Notes: generated by a model from the sequence alone, not told the origin. A stretch of 13,721 bases of DNA from Tannerella sp. (GCA_031282485.1 JAITDQ010000134.1:1-13721), one strand, 5' to 3'; positions 1 through 8,809 are shown, counted from the stretch's first letter. Numbers and translations are program-made.

Positions 1-1278
1 GTCGGCGGCGGCGGCGTAAATGCAGTGGATTACATGTATGAATCAGGCATACATGGCGTAAATTTTGCCGTTTGTAATACGGACAGGCAGTCGTTCGAAG
101 GCGTTAGAGTACCGGTAAAAATCACGTTAGGAGCCGGGTTAGGAGCCGGAGGCAAACCTGAAAAAGCAATCGCGGAATTTAAAAAGAGCGCTGCCGAAGT
201 AGAACAACTTCTTAACGACGGCACACAAATGGTCTTCATTGCCGCCGGTATGGGAGGCGGAACAGGCTCCGGCGCAGGCCCGCTCCTTGCCAAAATGGCT
301 AAAGACAGAGGCATACTTACGGTAGGGATCGTTACGCTTCCATTCCGCTATGAAAAAGTGCCGAGAATCATTAAAGCGCTGGATGCCGTCGAAGAAATGA
401 GCCGGAATGTGGACGCCTTGATCGTAATTAATAACGAACGCCTGAAAATCTACGCCGATTGCGATATCGAGGAAGCATTTAAAAAGCCGAATGAAGTGCT
501 GGCAATGGCCGTTAAAAGCATAGCCGAGATAATCACTGTTAAAGGGATTATCAACCGAGACTTCAACGATGTGACCTCAACAATGAAAGACGGTGGCGTC
601 GCACTGGTGAGTTACGGCTTCGGAAGCGGCGAGAACAGACTTGACCAGGCGACCCGGGCGGCATTGGAATCCCCTTTGCTTAATAATAATAACCTTTACA
701 ATGCAAAACGGATACTGTTCTATATCTCATCCCGGAAAGACGCTCATTTCAAGATCGAAGAACTGACCAAATCCATGGATGATTTTATGGGACGCTTCGA
801 CAAACATATCGAAATGAACTGGGGATATGGAAAAGATGAATCGCTGCAACCGGATCAGGAGATAAAATTCACGATCATTGCAACCGGATTCGGACTCGAC
901 GCAGTTCCCGAAGTAAAGGAAAGAATGGATGAGAATGCAATATTGACGGCACAACAGGAGGATGAAAAAAAACAAAAGGATGAAGCTCGCGTTATTAACG
1001 TCTATGGTGAAGATCCGAGCAATAAAAAAGTAAACCGGGTCAATCCGTCAAGTATTGTCATTCTGACGATCGAGGAGATGGATGATGACGGTTTTCTCAA
1101 CTATATCGAAACTTCGCCTACATATAACCGTTCTCCCAAAGAAATAGCCTCCAAGCGTAAACCGCCGAAAGAAACGCCGAAAACGGCGGCGGCGCCGGCG
1201 GTAGCATCGGTCGCAAACGGGAACGCCGGAACTGTCATAGATTTTAAAAGCCATGAATTTGAAAACGCCTTTGTATGA
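1..1278 (+). CDS. ftsZ: Cell division GTPase FtsZ (5' end outside the window)
   Basis: FtsZ is the tubulin-like GTPase that polymerises into the cytoplasmic Z ring and recruits the division machinery. The frame is open from base 1, so the N-terminus is missing; what remains starts inside the first glycine-rich nucleotide loop (VGGGGVNAV). The tubulin signature follows as GMGGGTGSGAGP (about residues 83-94 of the visible part), then the T7 loop NRDFNDV with both acidic residues needed for GTP hydrolysis, then the conserved GENRLDQA...ALESPLL segment. After the GTPase and C-terminal domains comes a charged and Ala/Pro-rich linker (about residues 315-410). The extreme C-terminus ends in NAFV, and I do not recognise the usual conserved tail peptide for FtsA/ZipA-type partners. 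The last 26 bases overlap gcvT in another frame. Identity is very secure; only the tail is unusual. Confidence 0.97.
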   Translation, partial: VGGGGVNAVDYMYESGIHGVNFAVCNTDRQSFEGVRVPVKITLGAGLGAGGKPEKAIAEFKKSAAEVEQLLNDGTQMVFIAAGMGGGTGSGAGPLLAKMAKDRGILTVGIVTLPFRYEKVPRIIKALDAVEEMSRNVDALIVINNERLKIYADCDIEEAFKKPNEVLAMAVKSIAEIITVKGIINRDFNDVTSTMKDGGVALVSYGFGSGENRLDQATRAALESPLLNNNNLYNAKRILFYISSRKDAHFKIEELTKSMDDFMGRFDKHIEMNWGYGKDESLQPDQEIKFTIIATGFGLDAVPEVKERMDENAILTAQQEDEKKQKDEARVINVYGEDPSNKKVNRVNPSSIVILTIEEMDDDGFLNYIETSPTYNRSPKEIASKRKPPKETPKTAAAPAVASVANGNAGTVIDFKSHEFENAFV

Positions 1279-2380
1279 TTGCCACGTAGCGTGTGGCGGG
1301 ACGATTGTCCCATTTGCCGGATACCTGCTTCCCGTACAGTATCCTGCGGGTATTATTGCGGAACACATGGCCGTACGTACGGCCGCCGGCCTTTTTGATG
1401 TCTCGCACATGGGTGAAATCGTGTTTTACGGCAGGGATGCGCTGGAAAACCTTAATTATATGCTGACAAACGATTTTACCTCCATGACCGAAGGCCAGGT
1501 TCGTTACAGCGTGATGTGTAACGAACGGGGCGGATGCGTGGACGATATGATTGTCTACAGGATAGACGAAGAATTTTTTCTGGTTGTCGTGAATGCGGTA
1601 AACCGGCAGAAGGATTTCGAATGGATGAAGGCACATGCCTTCGGCAATGTTTCCATTTGCAACATGTCCGGTGATGTGGCTCAACTGGCCATACAAGGCC
1701 CCCGTGCGAGGGAAATCATGCTCAGGCTTGTGCCGGAGGACGATCTGCCGGCGAAATACTACCGGTTCAAAAAATCATCGGTGCAGGGATTAAAATGCTT
1801 TATCTCGCAAACGGGATATACCGGTGAAGACGGTTACGAGATATATTTCCCGAATGACGAAGCTCCCGGCATGTGGAACCTGCTCCTCGAAACGGGGAAA
1901 GACGTAGGACTGATACCTTGCGGACTGGGTGCACGCGATACGCTGCGCCTCGAAGCGGCAATGCCGCTCTACGGTCATGAGATGAACGACGACATATCGC
2001 CGCTGGAAACAGGCCTCGACTTCGGCGTTAAAATGCAAAAGGATGATTTTACAGGAAAAAAAGCGCTTGAGGAAAAAGGTGAACCCGCGATAAAACGCAT
2101 AGGACTAAAAATCACCGGACGCGGCATTGCACGCGAACAGCAGGATGTCTGTCTGGGTGATACGGTTATCGGCCGGACAACGTCGGGTACGTATGCCCCG
2201 TTTTTGAAATATCCCGTCGCCATGGCGCTTGTCCGGGCGGATTCGGTCGACACCGGCTCGCAGGTCGAGGTTGATGTGCGCGGCCGGCGCGTCGGGGCGG
2301 AAGTTGTCGCACTGCCGTTTTATAAAAAACGCCCGTCCCCGGACGGAACGGCGCCTGATCCGGAATTGAATGTTGAATGA
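1253..2380 (+). CDS. gcvT: Aminomethyltransferase, glycine cleavage T protein
   Basis: GcvT releases ammonia from the aminomethyl group carried by GcvH and transfers the one-carbon unit to tetrahydrofolate, giving 5,10-methylene-THF in the cytoplasm. At 375 residues it is normal for the family. Visible signatures are PFAGYLLPVQY near residue 20, FDVSHMGE (48-55), GGCVDDMIVY (93-102) with an Asp pair at 97-98 in the position of the catalytic Asp of the E. coli enzyme, YTGEDGYEI, and GARDTLRLEAAMPLYGHEM for the folate-binding fold. The ATG at 1253 is chosen because the family start (short N-terminus, then TPLYD) fits it. This places the start inside ftsZ with a 26-base overlap, so translation is probably coupled to ftsZ or driven from a promoter inside ftsZ. 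No strong Shine-Dalgarno precedes it. First gene of the gcv cluster. Confidence 0.96.
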   Translation: MNLKTPLYDCHVACGGTIVPFAGYLLPVQYPAGIIAEHMAVRTAAGLFDVSHMGEIVFYGRDALENLNYMLTNDFTSMTEGQVRYSVMCNERGGCVDDMIVYRIDEEFFLVVVNAVNRQKDFEWMKAHAFGNVSICNMSGDVAQLAIQGPRAREIMLRLVPEDDLPAKYYRFKKSSVQGLKCFISQTGYTGEDGYEIYFPNDEAPGMWNLLLETGKDVGLIPCGLGARDTLRLEAAMPLYGHEMNDDISPLETGLDFGVKMQKDDFTGKKALEEKGEPAIKRIGLKITGRGIAREQQDVCLGDTVIGRTTSGTYAPFLKYPVAMALVRADSVDTGSQVEVDVRGRRVGAEVVALPFYKKRPSPDGTAPDPELNVE

Positions 2381-2401
2381 AAATACTTAATAATAATAAA
2401 T

Positions 2402-2791
2402 ATGAGCAGAATACTTGAAAATCTGTTATATGCAGAAACCCACGAATGGATAGATTTTATAGATGATACGACGGCACGTATCGGTATTTCCGATTTTGCA
2501 CAGCAGGAACTCGGCGATTTGGTTTTTATCAATCTCCCCAAACCCGGCGATGAAGTAACGGCCGGCGTCGCTTTCGGCGATGTCGAATCGGTAAAGGCCG
2601 TTTCGGATATTAATTCTCCCGTCACGGGGACGATTTCGGCTGTTAATACCGAATTGCCGGACAATCCCGAACTCATTAATAAAGATCCTTATAAAAACTG
2701 GTTGATCGAAGTTAAATATATTACCGGGAAATCGAAACTTATGAACGCAGGCGAATATGAGGATTTTTGTAAGAAGGAGGAGACCGTCTGA
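2402..2791 (+). CDS. gcvH: Glycine cleavage system H protein (lipoyl carrier)
   Basis: GcvH is the small shuttle protein whose lipoyl-lysine arm carries the aminomethyl intermediate between the P, T and L proteins. At 129 residues it has the usual length. The family start (ETHEWI, residues 12-17) and the lipoylation motif ESVKAVSDI are clear, with Lys65 as the expected attachment site, followed by the SPVTGTISAVN strand-turn and NPELIN. The start is preceded by an A/T-only stretch (taataataaat) and no Shine-Dalgarno, as is common in Bacteroidota. It lies 21 bases after gcvT, and its TGA shares one base with the ATG of gcvPA. The lipoate ligase gene further down the cluster encodes its probable modifying enzyme. 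Confidence 0.96.
   Translation: MSRILENLLYAETHEWIDFIDDTTARIGISDFAQQELGDLVFINLPKPGDEVTAGVAFGDVESVKAVSDINSPVTGTISAVNTELPDNPELINKDPYKNWLIEVKYITGKSKLMNAGEYEDFCKKEETV
2774..2780 (+). promoter_or_regulatory. Shine-Dalgarno for gcvPA
   Basis: AAGGAGG ends ten bases before the gcvPA ATG, inside the last codons of gcvH. It is the only strong Shine-Dalgarno in the gcv cluster and fixes the gcvPA start at the TGATG junction, suggesting re-initiation by ribosomes finishing gcvH. Confidence 0.75.
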
Positions 2792-4104
2792 TGAGCAGTT
2801 ATATTCCCTGCAATTCATCGGAACGTGAACAGATGCTTCGTGAAACAGGTCTTGCGACCGTCGACGAACTGTTTTCGCAGATTCCCGGCGAGATAAAAAT
2901 ACAACGCCTGAACCTCCCGGAAGGCATGTCCGAACTGGAGGTCAGCCGTTACATCAGCCGCATGGCCGGGAAGAACGTCCGTTTCGGGACGATTTTCCGC
3001 GGTGCGGGTGCGTATAACCATTATATCCCTTCGATTGTAAAAAGCATCACCGGCAAGGAAGAATTTGTTACGGCATACACGCCCTACCAAGCCGAGATTT
3101 CGCAAGGCATACTTCAGTCTGTTTTCGAATACCAGACGATGATATGCCGGCTTACGGGGATGGACGTTTCGAACGCTTCCGTTTATGACGGAGCTTCGGC
3201 CGCCGCCGAAGCGGTCGCCATGTGCGTCGAACGCGGGCGCACAACGATGCTTGTCTCGGCCGCCGCCGCTCCGATGACGATCCGAACGATGCAAACCTAT
3301 TGCGACGGTTCGGGCATACGGCTTCTTGCCGTTCCCGCGAAAGACGGCGTCACCGATGCGGAAGCCTTGAAAAACATGCTCGACGATACGGTTGCCGGAT
3401 TTTACGTGCAGCAGCCCGGTTATTTCGGCCTTATTGAAGATGCGGAAACACTGGGACAGCTTGTTCATGAAGCCGGCGCGAAATATGTAATGGGCGTCAA
3501 CCCCATATCGCTCGGTATCATGAAAACGCCGGCAGAGCAGGGCGCCGATATTGCCGTCGGCGAAGGTCAGCCGCTCGGCATACCGCTTTCCTTCGGCGGA
3601 CCATACCTTGGATTCATGGCGTCGACGGCGGCGATGATGCGCCGGCTTCCGGGTCGCATCGTCGGCGAAACGACGGATGTTGACGGACGACGTGCGTTTG
3701 TCCTTACGCTTCAGGCGCGCGAACAGCATATCCGGCGTGAAAAAGCTTCGTCGAACGTATGTTCCAACCAGGCGCTGTGCGCCATGACCGCAGCCGTCTA
3801 TATGGCGGCAATGGGTCCGGACGGGATGCGCCGTGTGGCCTCACAGTGTCTGTCGAAAGCACATTATGCCGCTTCGAAGATAAGCAGCATTGCAGGTTTT
3901 GAATTACGCCATAAAGGCGAATTTTTCCACGAGTTCGTCACAGAAAGCCCCGGAGGTGACGCGCCGGCCGTCCTCGCGACACTCGAAAAGGAAGGAATAC
4001 TCGGCGGATACCCCGTTGAAGGAGGCGGCATCCTCTGGTGCGTAACTGAAATGAATACAAAAGAAGAAATAGACAACCTGTCAAAAATACTCATAAATAT
4101 ATGA
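2791..4104 (+). CDS. gcvPA: Glycine dehydrogenase (decarboxylating) subunit 1, P-protein alpha
   Basis: This is the N-terminal half of the glycine cleavage P protein, encoded as a separate subunit. With GcvPB it forms the PLP enzyme that decarboxylates glycine and loads the aminomethyl group on GcvH. The 437 residues match split-type subunit 1. Recognisable blocks are MLRETG near the N-terminus, FRGAGAYNHYIPSIV (about 70-84), FVTAYTPYQAEISQGILQ, FEYQTMICRLTGMDVSNASVYDG split across about 112-135, GEGQPLGIPLSFGGPYLGF (about 257-275) and RIVGETTDVDGRRAFVLTLQ followed by REQHIRREKASSN. The PLP lysine is not expected in this subunit. The start follows a strong Shine-Dalgarno and overlaps the gcvH stop by one base. 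Many Bacteroidota carry a single fused gcvP instead, so the split form is worth noting. Identity is secure. Confidence 0.96.
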   Translation: MSSYIPCNSSEREQMLRETGLATVDELFSQIPGEIKIQRLNLPEGMSELEVSRYISRMAGKNVRFGTIFRGAGAYNHYIPSIVKSITGKEEFVTAYTPYQAEISQGILQSVFEYQTMICRLTGMDVSNASVYDGASAAAEAVAMCVERGRTTMLVSAAAAPMTIRTMQTYCDGSGIRLLAVPAKDGVTDAEALKNMLDDTVAGFYVQQPGYFGLIEDAETLGQLVHEAGAKYVMGVNPISLGIMKTPAEQGADIAVGEGQPLGIPLSFGGPYLGFMASTAAMMRRLPGRIVGETTDVDGRRAFVLTLQAREQHIRREKASSNVCSNQALCAMTAAVYMAAMGPDGMRRVASQCLSKAHYAASKISSIAGFELRHKGEFFHEFVTESPGGDAPAVLATLEKEGILGGYPVEGGGILWCVTEMNTKEEIDNLSKILINI

Positions 4105-4185
4105 ACCGATCAAGTACATTATACCCCCGGAAGCGAAAAAATGATCAATTCACACCCCGCTCCCTCACCCCCAATCACATATATC

Positions 4186-4214
4186 TTTTAATTTTTAATT
4201 TTTAATTTTTAATT
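4186..4214 (+). repeat. Tandem 7-base A/T repeat (tttttaa) between gcvPA and gcvPB
   Basis: About four head-to-tail copies of tttttaa (first copy one base short) fill the last part of the 119-base gap between gcvPA and gcvPB, ending nine bases before the gcvPB ATG. The rest of the gap (4105-4185) shows no gene or clear terminator. The run could act as an A/T-rich leader for gcvPB, which has no Shine-Dalgarno, and could change length by slippage; that role is inference. Confidence 0.8.
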
Positions 4215-4223
4215 GATTCAATC

Positions 4224-5666
4224 ATGAGATTATTATTCGAAATAAGTAAGGAAGGGCACGGCTGCGATTTGCTGCCCGCCCCGGATGTGCCCGAAGTCGA
4301 GCTTCCTGCAAGGGAAAGGCGTCGAAGGCCGCCTGCGCTTCCGCAATTATCGGAGGTCGAGCTTAGCCGTCATTATACGCGTTTGATGAAACGGACGTTT
4401 GGCGTCAACAGCGGTTTTTATCCGCTCGGGTCGTGCACGATGAAATACAATCCGCGTATCAATGAAGAGATGGCGTCGCTTCCCGGTTTCACGGACATAC
4501 ATCCCCTGCAGCCGGAACATACGGTTCAGGGCTGTATGGAAGTCTTTTCGGACGCGGAAAAAGCGCTGTGCGAAATAACGGGAATGGATGCCATCACGTT
4601 CCAGCCTGCGGCGGGAGCGCATGGCGAGTTTGCCGGCGTCCTGCTCATAAAAGCTTGGCATGCGTCGCGCGGCGACACGAAGCGCACGAAAATCATCATC
4701 CCCGATGCGGCGCACGGGACGAATCCCGCTTCGGCAACAATGGCCGGTTTCACGGTAGTGAATATCCCTTCAAATACCGAAGGATGTGTCGATGTGGAAA
4801 AACTGCGGGAAGCAGCCGGCGACGATACGGCCGGACTGATGCTCACCAATCCCAATACACTGGGACTGTTCGACAGGAATATCCTTGAGATAACGAAGAT
4901 CGTCCACGATGCAGGCGGGTTGAATTATTACGACGGCGCGAACCTGAATGCCATAATGGGTATCGTGCGCCCCGGAGACATGGGCTTTGACGTCGTACAC
5001 CTGAATATCCACAAGACGTTCTCTACGCCTCACGGAGGCGGAGGCCCCGGGTCGGGACCGACAGGATGCAAAGCTTTCCTGTCCGGTTTCCTGCCGGTTT
5101 ACCGGATTGTCGAAAACGAAGGCCGGTACGGTTTCTCAAATCCGGACAGTACGATCGGAAGCGTAAAGGCTTTTTACGGTCATTTCCTTGTCGTCGTGAG
5201 GGCGCTGACGTATATAAAAACGCTTGGCGCCGAAGGCATCCGCCGGGCGGCGATACATGCGGTTCTGAACGCTAACTATATGCGGAAGAAACTGTCGGAA
5301 TATTACGATCCGGCGTATGAAGGCTTGTGTATGCACGAATTTGTTTTGACGCTTCAAAAAGTGAAGGAGAAAACGGGCGTTACCGCTCTTGATGTGGTTA
5401 AAACGTTGCTCGAAAACGGGATTCATCCCCCGACGATGTATTTTCCGCTGATTGTCCGCGAAGCGTTAATGATCGAACCGACGGAAACGGAATCGAAGGA
5501 AACAATCGACGAGGCCATCGGGGTTTTCAGGAAAATATACGACATGATACGGACAAACCCGGAACAACTGCACGAAATGCCGTTGACGACGCCCGTCCGC
5601 CGTCCGGATGAAGTCGGTGCGGCACGGCATCCTCGGCTGACGTTCCCGGAGGAACAGCCCTCCTGA
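4224..5666 (+). CDS. gcvPB: Glycine dehydrogenase (decarboxylating) subunit 2, P-protein beta
   Basis: This is the C-terminal, PLP-bearing half of the glycine cleavage P protein. At 480 residues it has the size of stand-alone subunit 2. Features in order: short N-terminal LLFEISKEG opening typical of the family, FYPLGSCTMKYNPRINE (66-82), QPAAGAHGEFAG (127-138), IPDAAHGTNPASA (159-171), the TNPNTLGLFD block (208-217), YDGANLNAIMG, and the PLP site NIHKTFSTPHGGGGPGSGP with Lys264 as the Schiff-base lysine. The C-terminal part holds GIHPPTMYFPLIV and EPTETESKE, as in known P proteins. The ATG at 4224 fits the family start. It is separated from gcvPA by 119 bases, the widest gap in the cluster, so it may have extra control. 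It lies 35 bases before lplA. Confidence 0.96.
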   Translation: MRLLFEISKEGHGCDLLPAPDVPEVELPARERRRRPPALPQLSEVELSRHYTRLMKRTFGVNSGFYPLGSCTMKYNPRINEEMASLPGFTDIHPLQPEHTVQGCMEVFSDAEKALCEITGMDAITFQPAAGAHGEFAGVLLIKAWHASRGDTKRTKIIIPDAAHGTNPASATMAGFTVVNIPSNTEGCVDVEKLREAAGDDTAGLMLTNPNTLGLFDRNILEITKIVHDAGGLNYYDGANLNAIMGIVRPGDMGFDVVHLNIHKTFSTPHGGGGPGSGPTGCKAFLSGFLPVYRIVENEGRYGFSNPDSTIGSVKAFYGHFLVVVRALTYIKTLGAEGIRRAAIHAVLNANYMRKKLSEYYDPAYEGLCMHEFVLTLQKVKEKTGVTALDVVKTLLENGIHPPTMYFPLIVREALMIEPTETESKETIDEAIGVFRKIYDMIRTNPEQLHEMPLTTPVRRPDEVGAARHPRLTFPEEQPS

Positions 5667-5701
5667 TATGCTGCTGTAATCTCATTGAATAAATAATAAA
5701 A

Positions 5702-6694
5702 ATGAAACTGTCTTACATATTATCGGATCAAACGAATCCGTACAGGAATATTGCACTGGAGGCGTATCTCCTTTGGAACGTGCAGGAAGACGAGTGTATC
5801 CTTTACCTGTGGCAAAACCGCCGTACGGTCGTTATCGGCGTGAACCAGAATCCGTGGAAAGAGGCGCATGTGAAGGAACTTGAACGGGACGGCGGTTTCC
5901 TTGCAAGGCGCATGTCGGGCGGAGGCGCCGTCTTTCATGATTTGGGAAACCTGAACTTTACGTTCCTTGTGCGTGAAGACAATTACGACACAGGCCGCCA
6001 GCTTGACGTGATCATCCGTGCGGTGGCCAAGTTCGGCATACATGCCGGGAGGTCGGGGCGTAATGACATCCTTGCGGACGGTAAGAAGTTTTCGGGGAAC
6101 GCTTTTTATAATTCGCGCGGGCATTGCTATCATCACGGTACGCTGCTTTTGGATGTGGACATGTCCGATCTTTCGCATTACCTGAACGTTTCGCCGGCGA
6201 AACTGCAGTCAAAAGGCGTCGATTCCGTCCGCTCGCGCGTGATTAACCTCAAGGAACTTGCGCCGGAGATAAGTGTCAAATCATTGCAGGATGCGCTTGT
6301 TGAGGCATTCGGGGAAGTCTATGGCGGAACGCCGCAGCTGTTTCCCGACGAAAGACTGAACCGGGAAACGCTTGCGGAATACGAAGAAAAATATGCATCA
6401 TGGGAATGGCGCCTGGGACGGAAATTGCCGTTTACAGCCGAGTACGGCAACCGTTTCGCATGGGGCGACCTGACATTGCAGTTTTGCGTCGAAGGCGGCA
6501 TTATAAAAGATGCAATCGCATATTCCGACGGAATGGATACCGATTTTATACGGGCGACAGGCGACGCGCTTAAAGGTGTCGTTTTCTCCTCGCCCGAAAT
6601 TAAGGCCGTACTGCGTGCCCTGGCGCAAACGAACCCGGTCGACAAAACCGTCTTCGACGATATCATAAGCCTTGTGGATGAACATAATTTTTAA
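5702..6694 (+). CDS. lplA: Lipoate-protein ligase A
   Basis: LplA activates free lipoate with ATP to lipoyl-AMP and attaches it to a lysine of carrier proteins such as GcvH in the cytoplasm. The 330 residues have the two-domain layout of the long form: a catalytic domain (about 1-240) and a C-terminal accessory domain. Diagnostic motifs are [18 protein letters not shown] (69-86), GRNDI (119-123), KKFSGNAF with Lys129 in the place of the catalytic lysine of E. coli LplA, and [10 protein letters not shown] (144-153). Lying directly after the four gcv genes, its most likely client is GcvH Lys65, made in the same cluster. The leader is A/T-rich without a Shine-Dalgarno. A scavenging ligase here suggests use of external or recycled lipoate, though a LipA/LipB route elsewhere cannot be excluded. 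Confidence 0.94.
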   Translation: MKLSYILSDQTNPYRNIALEAYLLWNVQEDECILYLWQNRRTVVIGVNQNPWKEAHVKELERDGGFLARRMSGGGAVFHDLGNLNFTFLVREDNYDTGRQLDVIIRAVAKFGIHAGRSGRNDILADGKKFSGNAFYNSRGHCYHHGTLLLDVDMSDLSHYLNVSPAKLQSKGVDSVRSRVINLKELAPEISVKSLQDALVEAFGEVYGGTPQLFPDERLNRETLAEYEEKYASWEWRLGRKLPFTAEYGNRFAWGDLTLQFCVEGGIIKDAIAYSDGMDTDFIRATGDALKGVVFSSPEIKAVLRALAQTNPVDKTVFDDIISLVDEHNF

Positions 6695-6699
6695 AACAG

Positions 6700-7365
6700 A
6701 TGAAAAAACGAAATGCAGCATTAGTATGTTTTTCCGGCGGGCAGGATTCGACAACCTGCCTTTTCTGGGCAAAGAAACACTTCGAATACGTCGAAGCCGT
6801 GATCTTCCGGTACGGGCAGCGACATGCGAACGAAATAGAGCACGCCGGTAAAATCGCCGCCGGCGCCGGCGTCCCGTTCCATGTACTCGACATGACGCTC
6901 TTATCCCGCCTCACATCGAACGCACTGACGGATCCCGCCGTCGGGATAGACGAAGAAACGCCGCCGCCGGGAAACTGTCCCAATACATTCGTCCCCGGAC
7001 GAAACATGCTGTTCCTCACCTTCGCCGCCATACTGGCTCGAAGTCATGACATCCGTCACATCGTAACCGGCGTCTCCGAAGCCGACTACAGCGGATACCC
7101 CGACTGCCGCGACACCTTCATCCGCTCTCTGAACGTAACGCTCAACCTCGCCATGGACGATCAGTTCGTAATACATACCCCCTTGATGCACCGCGACAAA
7201 AGCGAAGTCTGGGCGCTGTCCGACGAACTGGGCGTATTCGACCTCGTGCGAACCCAAACGCTGACATGCTATAACGGCATCCCCGCCTCCGGCTGCGGCC
7301 ACTGCCCCGCCTGCCGCCTCCGCCAGGCCGGACTGGAAAAATATTTGGCCGAAAAAGGGCGGTGA
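6700..7365 (+). CDS. queC: 7-cyano-7-deazaguanine (preQ0) synthase QueC
   Basis: QueC uses ATP and ammonia to convert 7-carboxy-7-deazaguanine to preQ0, the precursor of queuosine in tRNA. At 221 residues it has normal length. The PP-loop ATP-pyrophosphatase motif SGGQDSTTC is at residues 12-20, [11 protein letters not shown] follows, then [27 protein letters not shown] with the substrate-site acidic residues, and the C-terminal zinc site of four cysteines (Cys190, 199, 202, 205 in [10 protein letters not shown]). The ATG lies five bases after the lplA stop, so the two are probably co-transcribed, although the pathways are unrelated. No queD, queE or queF is in the window. It converges on the minus-strand gene that ends four bases away. 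Confidence 0.96.
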   Translation: MKKRNAALVCFSGGQDSTTCLFWAKKHFEYVEAVIFRYGQRHANEIEHAGKIAAGAGVPFHVLDMTLLSRLTSNALTDPAVGIDEETPPPGNCPNTFVPGRNMLFLTFAAILARSHDIRHIVTGVSEADYSGYPDCRDTFIRSLNVTLNLAMDDQFVIHTPLMHRDKSEVWALSDELGVFDLVRTQTLTCYNGIPASGCGHCPACRLRQAGLEKYLAEKGR

Positions 7366-7369
7366 AGCG

Positions 7370-8809
7370 TCAGTCTTCACGTGACCGGTCTGTCATAACC
7401 CTGTATTTACCCGTTTTTTTCGCGCCGACATATTCTATCAATCCGTGTTTTTTCAGTATTTTCAAATAACGTTCGACGGTAGCATCGCTCTTGTTGATAT
7501 GCTGTTGTATGTCGGAAACTTTTACCGGTGAGTTCGTTTTTATGAAAGAATAAATTATGATCAGTTCCCTTTTCACAACCTCACTTATCCCCTCAATATT
7601 CGAATTTATCCCCTCATTTAAACCCTCATTTAAACCCTCATTTTTCAAACAGGTGATTTCAGGAAAGGTCAGGGTAAGAACATTATAATTCTCTTTCCAA
7701 CCCGGTGTTTTGAACCCATTCCGTTTACATTCCGACAAAATTCGGATGCTCCCCGTACCGGCCATTTCAATATAATGACGGATAAAACACATCTCAGCCA
7801 TATCGGGATTTCTAAGAATAGAATAATGTTTTTTCTTCAAATCTGCAATCGAGATGCCTTCAGGCAAACCGCCATAATTACTGATTTCTGTCCGGTCAGC
7901 ATAAACATTTATTTGCATAAAACCTTTGGACGAATGATAATCTCTGTGAATAATGGCATTAAGGATACCTTCCCGTAATGCAATCTCAGGATAATTTTTC
8001 TTTTCCGTTCGCAACAGTCCTTCTATGCGTATGGTCTTACCAAACAAGGCATCCAGATAATCAAAAATGGCCGTTATGTTGCCAAAAATATGACTGTCGA
8101 ATAATTTATCTTCCAAAAATGTATTTGTTGCCTGTTTTTCGGGATAAACCGTCAGTCGGATTTTTGACTGCGGGATAAATCGCGTCGGATTTTTTCCGAA
8201 AAGAACCATACAGGCATTGGTAATATTGCCATTTATGATTAATCCCTTTTGTATCAAAAAATTTTCTTCGTCTGCAAATTTTTTATTGGGATTACTCAAT
8301 AAAAAAGTCTCCATCGTTTTTTTTATTTCATACAAATCAAGGTCTTCTATCTCTGCGGCAAGTACAGGCATACGTTCCCAGTTAAAATCCGCATTTTTTC
8401 TGTTCTCTATTAATTTTGTCATAGCATTAGCATCAACCGGAACATTACGACTGCCGGTACGCTGATAGATTTTCAGATTATATGAATAGGGTTTATTTGA
8501 GCCTTCCCATACGCTAATTAAAATCAATGGTTTAGAATTGTACTCAAAAAGATTTACGGAGACAGGCGCCGTCGGAACGATATTTTCTGCTAAATAATTC
8601 TGAATATCAGTTCTGTATTGATGAGCATTATTCCACCCGACTATTTTTTTACTTTCATCTACGCCCAACAGCAAATCGCCTCCACGGCCGTTGATAAATG
8701 CAGTAATTGTTTTTGCAATACCGTCAAGTGTGGCATTTGCTTTGATTTCAATACGGTCGTTCGCATCCTGTTGCAAAAGATTTTTTATAATCAAATCGTT
8801 ACTTTCCAT
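7370..8809 (-). CDS. AlbA_2 (Schlafen-type) / GHKL ATP-binding protein with winged-helix tail
   Basis: A 479-residue protein of the RecG-like/AlbA_2 family (COG2865 type). Residues about 18-130 match the Schlafen AlbA_2 domain: ESNDLIIKN opening, EIKANATL, then AFINGRGGDLLLGVDE (37-52). Residues about 275-385 look like a GHKL ATPase-like domain, with an N-box-like REGILNAIIHRDY (279-291), NYGGLPEG (311-318) and GTGSIRI (351-357). A short (NEGL) repeat links to a winged helix (about 412-475) ending in KKHGLIEYVG. The family is usually described as putative nucleic-acid-binding regulators, and relatives occur in phage-defence loci; no activity has been proved for this protein. A GGAGG Shine-Dalgarno (8816-8820) six bases before the ATG fixes the start, which overlaps the upstream DUF4062 gene by 11 bases. 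The two form one operon. It is more AT-rich than the gcv genes. Confidence 0.88.
   Translation of the reverse strand: MESNDLIIKNLLQQDANDRIEIKANATLDGIAKTITAFINGRGGDLLLGVDESKKIVGWNNAHQYRTDIQNYLAENIVPTAPVSVNLFEYNSKPLILISVWEGSNKPYSYNLKIYQRTGSRNVPVDANAMTKLIENRKNADFNWERMPVLAAEIEDLDLYEIKKTMETFLLSNPNKKFADEENFLIQKGLIINGNITNACMVLFGKNPTRFIPQSKIRLTVYPEKQATNTFLEDKLFDSHIFGNITAIFDYLDALFGKTIRIEGLLRTEKKNYPEIALREGILNAIIHRDYHSSKGFMQINVYADRTEISNYGGLPEGISIADLKKKHYSILRNPDMAEMCFIRHYIEMAGTGSIRILSECKRNGFKTPGWKENYNVLTLTFPEITCLKNEGLNEGLNEGINSNIEGISEVVKRELIIIYSFIKTNSPVKVSDIQQHINKSDATVERYLKILKKHGLIEYVGAKKTGKYRVMTDRSRED
7611..7646 (-). repeat. 12-base tandem repeat encoding NEGL units
   Basis: Three head-to-tail copies of a 12-base unit (ccctcatttaaa on the + strand, the third copy diverging at its end) encode NEGLNEGLNEGI, residues 389-400 of the AlbA_2/GHKL protein, between the ATPase-like part and the winged helix. 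Because the unit is a multiple of three, copy-number change would lengthen or shorten the linker without breaking the frame. Confidence 0.85.

Noticed and set aside
1200..1260. Glycine riboswitch ahead of gcvT
   Set aside because: The region is coding sequence of ftsZ with no space for the aptamer; no such structure was recognised.
2815..3729. Long minus-strand open frame of 304 codons
   Set aside because: It is a shadow of gcvPA, which has strong family motifs; the minus frame has Arg/His-rich sequence typical of antisense reading.
7362..7380. Hairpin gtgaag/cttcac at the queC and AlbA_2 gene ends as a two-way terminator
   Set aside because: The stem has only six pairs and no T-run follows on either strand; it overlaps both stop codons, so it may be chance.
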